A stretch of DNA of 13,811 nucleotides, taken from Gemmatimonadales bacterium (GTDB lineage Bacteria; Gemmatimonadota; Gemmatimonadetes; Gemmatimonadales; GWC2-71-9). The stretch lies in NCBI GenBank assembly GCA_013812695.1, contig JACCSZ010000337.1, positions 1 to 13,811 on the forward strand, written 5' to 3'. The stretch's first letter is position 1; the number at the start of each line of letters is the position of its first letter. The position numbers and the translations under genes were made by a program. The notes beneath the pieces were generated by a model, which saw only the letters and a list, made by a program, of their open reading frames with translations, was not told where the DNA came from and did not search any database. This document shows positions 7,140 to 13,811 of the stretch, piece after piece.

Positions 7140-9338
7140 TCACTGCCGCTCGGCGGTCTGGAATTCAGGTGTGATCCCGCCGCTGGCATGCGGATAGCCG
7201 ATGCGCTTGTGGTAGGTGCCCGACATGACCCGCGCGAACTCGCGCTTGACCCGGTCGAGGTCGCGCAGGGTGAGCGGCGCATCGTCGAGCTGGCCGGAGG
7301 AGACCTTCTGCTGCACCAGCAGCTCGATCGCGTCGCGCACCGTGTCGGGCGTGGGATCGGGCAGCACCCGGATCGTGGCTTCCGCGGAGTCCGCAAGCAT
7401 GGCCACGGCCGTCTCGGCGCGCTGCGGGCGAGGCCCGGGGTAGCGATAGTCGGCGGGATTGGGCAGGCCGTTGCCCGAACTCCGCTGGGCGCGCATCAGG
7501 AAGAACGAGATTTCACTCGTGCCGTGATGCTCGGGGATGAACGCCTGCACGATCGGCGGGAGGCCGGCCGTCGCCGCCAGGGCGATGCCGTCCACGACGT
7601 GCTGCCGGATGATGCGGGCCGAGTCGGCCGGCAGCAGCGTGTCATGGGGATTCACACCGCCACCCTGGTTCTCGACGAAGAACCCCGGGGCCGTGAGCTT
7701 GCCGACATCGTGATAGTAGCAGCCCACCCGCGCGAGCAGCCCGTTGGCCCCGATGATGTTGCAGGCAGACTCGCACAGGTTCGCCATGGCCAGGCTGTGT
7801 GCCCAGGTGCCCGGCGCCTCGAGCGCGAGCCGGCGCAGGAGGGGGCGGCCGAGGTCGGACAGCTCGAGCAGAGTGAGATCGGTGGTGATTCGGGTGGCCG
7901 ATTCGGCGAGCGGCATCACCAGCATCGCGAGGGCCGCGCTCGCCAACGCCATCAGAACGCCCAGGAACACGCTCGCCACGATCGTGGCCGTCGCCCACCC
8001 CTGCAGGAGTCCGACGGTGATCGACGCGAGCGTCCCCGCCGCCGCCACCACCGCCACGGCCAGGTACAGGTGCCGGCGCCGGCGCACCGCCCGGATCCCG
8101 ATCGTGCCGGCGACCCCGCCCACCAAGCCGAAGAACAGGATGTCGCTCTCCCGGAGCGACCACTGGCCGTCGAGCAACACCGCCAGCGTAACCGCGGCGA
8201 ACACGCCGATCCGTCCGTTGTACAACAGCGTGACCAGAATGGCGGCGAACGGAATCGGTACCATCTCCGGGCGGATCGGCAGGATCTGCGTAGTCGCGGC
8301 GGTGATGAGCACGACCAGGGAGAACAGCGCCCCGAAGAACCACATCTCTCTGGTCTCGGCGTAGGTTTCCCGCCGGTAGAACAGGATCAGCAGCCAGAAG
8401 ACGCTGAGAATCAGGGCGTTGTACATGAGCCCGCCGACGGCGCCCGGGGCCCAGAACCCCTTGGAGCCGCGCCGCTCGAGCTCCTGGTGCAGCCCGACCA
8501 GCTTGGCCCGGATATCGTCGGTGACCGTCTGGCCTGACGCGATGACGCGTTCGCCGGCGCGCACGCCATAGCGGATGGGATCGACCGCCGCGCGGAGCTG
8601 CTCGCGCCGGGCGTTCGTCACGGCGGGATCGGGCACGATGGTCGGATGGTAGAACGCGCCCACCACGCGGCGGAGGGTTCGTTGGCCCACCGGGTCCTCG
8701 ACGACGATCCCGGCCGCCTCGGCCTGCTCCATCAGGTCGGCGAAGGTGACGATCGAATCGCGCGCCACGAGCCGCTCGGCGTCGTTCCGACGAAGGCTGA
8801 CCTGGCGGCTCGCCTCGCCCCGGATGACGCCCGCGTCGGCGACGCCGCGCGAGAGCGTCTCACCGAGGAAGTGGGTCACCAGCGCCTGCATGGCGTGGCG
8901 CCGCTCGCGATCGGAGAGGTAGTCGGTTTCCTCGGGTCCGAGGTGGGCCTGGGCCGCCGCGACGGCCCGCATCAGCTCGGGGCCCTGCGCGCTGGCGCGC
9001 TCCAGATCGCCGAAGAACTCCCGGGCCGCGGCGAGCGCGGAGTCGTAGGCGGTGGGGCTGAAGCGGTAGACCGGCTGGGCGGCCAGCGCGCGCGCCTCGC
9101 CTTCCCGCGCCATCTCCTCGGGCGATTTCCGGACCTGGTACGGGAACGGGGCGACGACCGTGCGGTCGGTGTGATGGCCGACCTCAGGCACGCGGGACAG
9201 GACGCCGGCGGGCGGGGGGAAGAGCGCGTACGTGACGAGCGCCGTCAGCAGGAGCGGCACCCACCGGAGCGCATGGAACTTCACCCGGTCGGACAGCGGC
9301 TCCCCAGCGGGGCTGCGAGGCGCCTCCCGGCCGGCCAT
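7140..9338 (-). CDS. pgpH: 7TM-HD cyclic-di-AMP phosphodiesterase, PgpH-like
   Basis: 732 residues, the normal size for this family. One membrane helix (about 23-41) leads into a large extracytoplasmic 7TMR-HDED domain (about 45-295), followed by a block of roughly six or seven helices (about 300-325, 333-352, 360-390, 398-418, 424-448, 450-478) and a cytosolic HD domain (about 505-705). The metal ligands are visible: H514 (TWAHSLAM), H543-D544 (YYHDVGK), the NPHD at 563-566, H580 (QHVVDG) and H604-H605 (EHHGT). In Listeria and other bacteria PgpH hydrolyses c-di-AMP to pApA and controls osmolyte and K+ handling. The ATG at 9338 shares its A with the last base of the phoH stop (TGATG). A GGAGG lies 13 bases upstream (9352-9356), farther than ideal. 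The c-di-AMP substrate is inferred from the family; no cyclase is in the window. Confidence 0.9.
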   Translation of the reverse strand: MAGREAPRSPAGEPLSDRVKFHALRWVPLLLTALVTYALFPPPAGVLSRVPEVGHHTDRTVVAPFPYQVRKSPEEMAREGEARALAAQPVYRFSPTAYDSALAAAREFFGDLERASAQGPELMRAVAAAQAHLGPEETDYLSDRERRHAMQALVTHFLGETLSRGVADAGVIRGEASRQVSLRRNDAERLVARDSIVTFADLMEQAEAAGIVVEDPVGQRTLRRVVGAFYHPTIVPDPAVTNARREQLRAAVDPIRYGVRAGERVIASGQTVTDDIRAKLVGLHQELERRGSKGFWAPGAVGGLMYNALILSVFWLLILFYRRETYAETREMWFFGALFSLVVLITAATTQILPIRPEMVPIPFAAILVTLLYNGRIGVFAAVTLAVLLDGQWSLRESDILFFGLVGGVAGTIGIRAVRRRRHLYLAVAVVAAAGTLASITVGLLQGWATATIVASVFLGVLMALASAALAMLVMPLAESATRITTDLTLLELSDLGRPLLRRLALEAPGTWAHSLAMANLCESACNIIGANGLLARVGCYYHDVGKLTAPGFFVENQGGGVNPHDTLLPADSARIIRQHVVDGIALAATAGLPPIVQAFIPEHHGTSEISFFLMRAQRSSGNGLPNPADYRYPGPRPQRAETAVAMLADSAEATIRVLPDPTPDTVRDAIELLVQQKVSSGQLDDAPLTLRDLDRVKREFARVMSGTYHKRIGYPHASGGITPEFQTAERQ

Positions 9339-10291
9339 CAGCCGTTCTGATCCTCCGCATAGGCCTTGATGATCTCGCGGACCAGCCGATGCCGCACCAC
9401 ATCGGCCTCGTGCAGGTAGCAGAACGAGATCCCTTCGATGCCGGGCAGAATACGCTCGACCTGCACCAGGCCGCTGTCCTCACGGTGCGGCAGGTCGATC
9501 TGCGTCTTGTCGCCAGTCACGACGGTCTGGCTGTTCACGCCGAGCCGGGTGAGGAACATCTTCATCTGGGCGCCGGTGGCGTTCTGCGCCTCGTCGAGAA
9601 TGATGAACGCGTCGGCGAGCGTCCGGCCGCGCATGTAGGCCAGCGGGGCGATCTCGATCGTCCGGGTCTCGAGGGCGCGCGCCACCCGGTCGTGCGGCAT
9701 CATGTCTTCGAGCGCGTCGTAGAGCGGCCGGAGATAGGGGTCCACCTTGGCCTGCAGGTCGCCGGGGAGAAAGCCGAGCGACTCGCCGGCCTCGACCGCG
9801 GGTCGCGCCAGGATGATGCGCTTGACCCGCTTCCGCGCGAGCGCCTCGACGGCCTTCGCCACCGCCAGGTAGGTCTTGCCCGTCCCGGCCGGGCCGATCC
9901 CGACCACGATGTCGTGGTTGGTGATGGCCTGGAGGTAGTCCCGCTGGCCCTGGGTCTTCGGGACGATCGCACGCCGCAGGCCCGGCAGCACGATCTTGCC
10001 GTCGCTGGTCGGCGCGGGCAACTCGCCCGGCGGCCCGTCGGACGCCAGGCGAAAGACATCGTCGGTCGAAACCGGTTCGCCCATCCGTGCCAGATCCAGC
10101 AGGCCGTGCACGATCGGCGTGGCGCGCTCGAGCTGCTCCGCACTGCCGGTCAGGTTGACGGCGTCGCCGCGGAGCGATATCCGGACGCCCAGCGTGCGCT
10201 GCAGCTCGAGCAGGTTGGCGTCGTTGACGCCGGCAAACAGCAGGGGATCGGCCCCTTCGGCGGAGATCCGATGGTGACTGTCGTCGGCCAT
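9338..10291 (-). CDS. phoH: PhoH-family ATPase (YbeZ-like)
   Basis: 317 residues, the standard length. A KH-like N-terminal RNA-binding segment (about 20-70) precedes the P-loop ATPase core: Walker A GPAGTGKT (133-140), LARPAVEAGESLGFLPGD (161-178), Walker B FIILDEAQN (229-237) and the sensor TGDKTQIDLP (259-268). Members are RNA-linked ATPases or helicases; E. coli YbeZ physically and functionally pairs with YbeY in ribosome maturation. Here the pair is split only by pgpH. The start is fixed by an ATG at 10291 with a GGAGGAG site (10297-10303) five bases upstream, embedded in the last codons of aspS. The frame stays open upstream to 10774 but that part lies inside aspS and is a shadow. Two bases separate it from the aspS stop. 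Confidence 0.95.
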   Translation of the reverse strand: MADDSHHRISAEGADPLLFAGVNDANLLELQRTLGVRISLRGDAVNLTGSAEQLERATPIVHGLLDLARMGEPVSTDDVFRLASDGPPGELPAPTSDGKIVLPGLRRAIVPKTQGQRDYLQAITNHDIVVGIGPAGTGKTYLAVAKAVEALARKRVKRIILARPAVEAGESLGFLPGDLQAKVDPYLRPLYDALEDMMPHDRVARALETRTIEIAPLAYMRGRTLADAFIILDEAQNATGAQMKMFLTRLGVNSQTVVTGDKTQIDLPHREDSGLVQVERILPGIEGISFCYLHEADVVRHRLVREIIKAYAEDQNG

Positions 10292-10293
10292 GG

Positions 10294-12063
<1,770 letters not shown>

Positions 12064-12097
12064 GCCCCCGGTCGCGGGTCGGGCGGACGGCGGATGA

Positions 12098-12553
12098 TCA
12101 ACGCGCTTCGGCGTCGAGGAGGACGTTGTAGAAGGCATCCGGGGTGGTGGCCTCGCACAGTTGCCGGCGCACCGAGTCCCGGCGCACCAGGCGGGCGATC
12201 CGGCTCAGGATCTTGACGTGCTGGCCGGACGACGCCTCGGGCCCTACGATGAGGAAGAACAGCCGCACCGGCTCCCCGTCGATGGCGTCGAACGCCACGG
12301 CGGACGGGCTCACGCCGGCGACCATGCTCAGCTCGCGGACGGCAGTGGACCGTGCATGCGGTATGGCAACGCCGAAACCGATCCCCGTGCTCAGCACGGA
12401 CTCCCGCTCCATCACCGCGCTCAGCACATCCTCGTATCTCGCGCCCGCGCGCTCGGCCAGATGCCGGGTAAGGGCTGCGATCGCCGACTGACGATCGCCG
12501 GCCAGGAGCGGAACCACCACCCGGTCCGGCGACAAAAGCTCGGTCAGGAGCAC
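12098..12553 (-). CDS. PTS fructose/nitrogen-type EIIA domain protein (PtsN-like)
   Basis: A single EIIA domain of 151 residues from the GTG at 12553, the usual size for PtsN-type proteins. The phospho-acceptor is H67 in GFGVAIPHARS; a second conserved histidine is H112 in GQHVKILSRIARLV. It starts with the family's typical LLTELLSPDRV. Such proteins take phosphate from an HPr or NPr partner and mostly regulate rather than move sugar. No EIIB, EIIC or HPr gene is near. The start is uncertain: the GTG at 12553 gives the tidiest protein but no Shine-Dalgarno; a TTG at 12580 or an ATG at 12691 in the same frame would add 9 or 46 residues that do not look like the domain. It appears to be the first gene of the long operon. 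Being next to aspS does not reveal its target. Confidence 0.85.
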   Translation of the reverse strand: MLLTELLSPDRVVVPLLAGDRQSAIAALTRHLAERAGARYEDVLSAVMERESVLSTGIGFGVAIPHARSTAVRELSMVAGVSPSAVAFDAIDGEPVRLFFLIVGPEASSGQHVKILSRIARLVRRDSVRRQLCEATTPDAFYNVLLDAEAR

Positions 12554-12751
12554 GGCGCTGCATGGCAGTGCATCGGTCAAACGTAACTTGCGGCGAGGGG
12601 GGGAGCAATGCGAAAAGCGGCCGGGGTTTAGGCGCCCCGACGGACGCTCGATCCACTCCCGACTCGAGGCGCGAATGGCGACTCGGCGCATCGGGAGGCG
12701 GGCGTCACCGGGGGCCGGAGCACCTGGCTCAACGGTTTACATTTCACCCCG
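12554..12751. other. Divergent intergenic region between ptsN-like gene and rlmN
   Basis: About 200 bp without a convincing gene. It should carry the promoter of the long minus-strand operon and that of rlmN. I could not pick a good -35/-10 pair on the minus strand; a TTGACC at 12580-12575 has no matching -10. A run of seven G lies at 12597-12603 on the plus strand. The only AT-rich island is next to rlmN (about 12731-12746). No riboswitch or strong hairpin was evident by eye. Confidence 0.6.
12738..12743 (+). promoter_or_regulatory. Candidate -10 element for rlmN (possible leaderless start)
   Basis: TACATT matches four of six positions of the TATAAT consensus and lies in the sole AT-rich patch of the intergenic region. 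It ends eight bases before the rlmN ATG, so transcription would start at or within a few bases of the start codon. No Shine-Dalgarno is present between it and the ATG, and no clear -35 is seen. Confidence 0.3.
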
Positions 12752-13811
12752 ATGAGTAAACCCACTCTCACCGCCTCGCCGGCGATGGCCGGCGTGCTCG
12801 ATCGGACCCCGGCCGCCGGCCGCGACCGGCTGGCCGTTTGGGCCGCCGGACGCGGCCTGCCCGGCTATCGCACGGCCCAGATTCACCGCCGTCTCTGGCA
12901 GGCACCGGTCGGCTCGTGGATGGAAGCGTCCGAGCTGCCTCTGACGCTGCGGTCGGAGCTCGCCGACGCCTTCCCGCTCCCCCGGCTGACCGCCGAAGTG
13001 GAACAGGTGTCCGCCGACGGCACCCGGAAGTTCCTCTGGCGGCTGGCCGACGGCGAAGCGATCGAGAGCGTGCTGATCCCGAGCGCCGGCCGGCGCACGC
13101 TCTGCATCTCGTCGCAGGCCGGGTGCGCACTGCGCTGCGCGTTCTGCGCGACGGGTCGCATGGGATTTCGCCGCAACCTGTCGACGTTCGAGATCGCCGG
13201 CCAAGTCCGGGAGATCGTGCTTCGAACCCCCACCGCCGTGCCGACCAACATCGTGTTCATGGGCATGGGCGAGCCGCTGCTCAACTGGGCGGCGGTGGAC
13301 GCCGCGCTCACGATCTTCAATAGCCCCGAAGGGTTCGGCGTCGGAGCGCGGCACATCACCGTGTCCACGGTCGGCGTGCTGCCGGGCCTGCAAGCGTTCG
13401 CCCGCAGGCCGGAGCAGTTCCGCCTCGCCATCTCGCTCCACGCCCCCACCTCGGCGCAGCGCCTCGGCATCATGCCGGTCGAGAAGAAGTACGACCTCGA
13501 GCAGGTACTCCGGGCTGCCGCAGGGTTTCGGAAGCGGGTGACCTTCGAGTACGTGATGATCGCGGGGGTCAACGATGGGGACGCCGACGCGGACGGGCTG
13601 GCGAAACTCGCCCGACGGCTTGGGGCGCTGGTCAACATCCTGCCACTGCATCCTGGCGGCACGCCGGACCTCACGCCCACAAGCCCGGCGCGGATCCGCG
13701 CCTTTGCCGCGCGGCTCAGGACTCAGGGCATCGAGGCAACGGTGCGCCGGAGCCGCGGCCTCGACATCGACGCGGCCTGCGGACAATTGGCGACGGCGCC
13801 GCTCAACCCGT
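12752..13811 (+). CDS. rlmN: Dual-specificity 23S rRNA/tRNA adenine-C2 methyltransferase RlmN (runs off right edge)
   Basis: 353 residues are present, with only the C-terminal tail missing. RlmN is a radical-SAM enzyme that methylates C2 of A2503 in 23S rRNA and A37 in several tRNAs. The [4Fe-4S] cysteines are C125-x3-C129-x2-C132 (CALRCAFC), followed by ATGRMGF and RNL. The accessory cysteine C118 (TLCISSQ) and the methyl-carrying C343 (DIDAACGQL) are both there, as are GMGEPL (171-176, SAM binding), HITVSTVG (201-208), LAISLHAPT (225-233) and RVTFEYVM (262-269). The C343 in ACGQL and the length favour RlmN over Cfr, with which it shares a fold. The ATG at 12752 has no Shine-Dalgarno; the next in-frame ATG (codon 12) would remove 11 residues that are not conserved, so the precise start is open. 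It is divergent from the minus-strand operon. Confidence 0.95.
   Translation, partial: MSKPTLTASPAMAGVLDRTPAAGRDRLAVWAAGRGLPGYRTAQIHRRLWQAPVGSWMEASELPLTLRSELADAFPLPRLTAEVEQVSADGTRKFLWRLADGEAIESVLIPSAGRRTLCISSQAGCALRCAFCATGRMGFRRNLSTFEIAGQVREIVLRTPTAVPTNIVFMGMGEPLLNWAAVDAALTIFNSPEGFGVGARHITVSTVGVLPGLQAFARRPEQFRLAISLHAPTSAQRLGIMPVEKKYDLEQVLRAAAGFRKRVTFEYVMIAGVNDGDADADGLAKLARRLGALVNILPLHPGGTPDLTPTSPARIRAFAARLRTQGIEATVRRSRGLDIDAACGQLATAPLNP

Noticed and set aside
6930..8537. Long plus-strand open frames opposite ybeY/pgpH (535 codons), aspS (569 codons), corC A (418 codons) and ubiB (540 codons)
   Set aside because: All are His/Arg/Glu/Gln-rich mirror frames of real minus-strand genes without recognisable motifs or supporting ribosome-binding sites.
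12064..12138. Extension of aspS to the ATG at 12138
   Set aside because: It adds a Ser/Thr/Pro stretch absent from the family and overlaps ptsN; the GTG at 12063 gives the canonical length.
12737..13786. Minus-strand frame of 349 codons opposite rlmN
   Set aside because: The plus strand carries an unmistakable RlmN with all catalytic cysteines; the opposite frame shows no domain.

Overview
The window looks like chromosomal, high-GC bacterial DNA. It is gene-dense, uses GTG starts often, and carries ordinary core genes with no sign of a phage, plasmid or transposon. The mix of PhoH/YbeZ, a 7TM-HD PgpH phosphodiesterase, YbeY, paired CorC-like proteins, MgtE and a T. thermophilus-like AspRS would suit Gemmatimonadota or a similar deep-branching high-GC phylum. 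This placement is inference from gene content; no marker here proves it.

Layout. Almost everything lies on the minus strand, in one run read from about 12.55 kb down to 0.76 kb: ptsN-like EIIA, aspS, phoH (ybeZ), pgpH (7TM-HD), ybeY, corC-like A, corC-like B, mgtE, aarF/ubiB-like kinase, dedA. From aspS to mgtE the junctions are a 2-bp gap, TGATG, a 1-bp gap, TGATG, ATGA and GTGA. Then come 10-bp and 19-bp gaps to ubiB and dedA. This is the signature of one translationally coupled operon of about 11.8 kb and ten genes. Downstream of it (left end) are a decayed GNAT acetyltransferase remnant and the N-terminal part of a secreted metallo-beta-lactamase-fold hydrolase that runs off the left edge. 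At the right end rlmN is divergent on the plus strand and runs off the right edge. About 200 bp of non-coding DNA separates rlmN from ptsN and should hold both promoters.

How the genes fit together. PhoH, YbeY and CorC are the well-known ybeZ-ybeY-ybeX neighbourhood, linked to rRNA and ribosome quality and magnesium. Here a cyclic-di-AMP phosphodiesterase sits between phoH and ybeY, the CorC gene is doubled, and a complete MgtE Mg2+ channel follows. With aspS and rlmN next door, the theme is translation plus Mg2+ homeostasis plus c-di-AMP turnover, ending in membrane-lipid genes (UbiB-like kinase, DedA). I see no evidence for a wholly new system. The most interesting points are two tandem CorC-like proteins whose transmembrane CNNM domains appear to have lost the usual ion-site residues, and the c-di-AMP/Mg2+ gene coupling.
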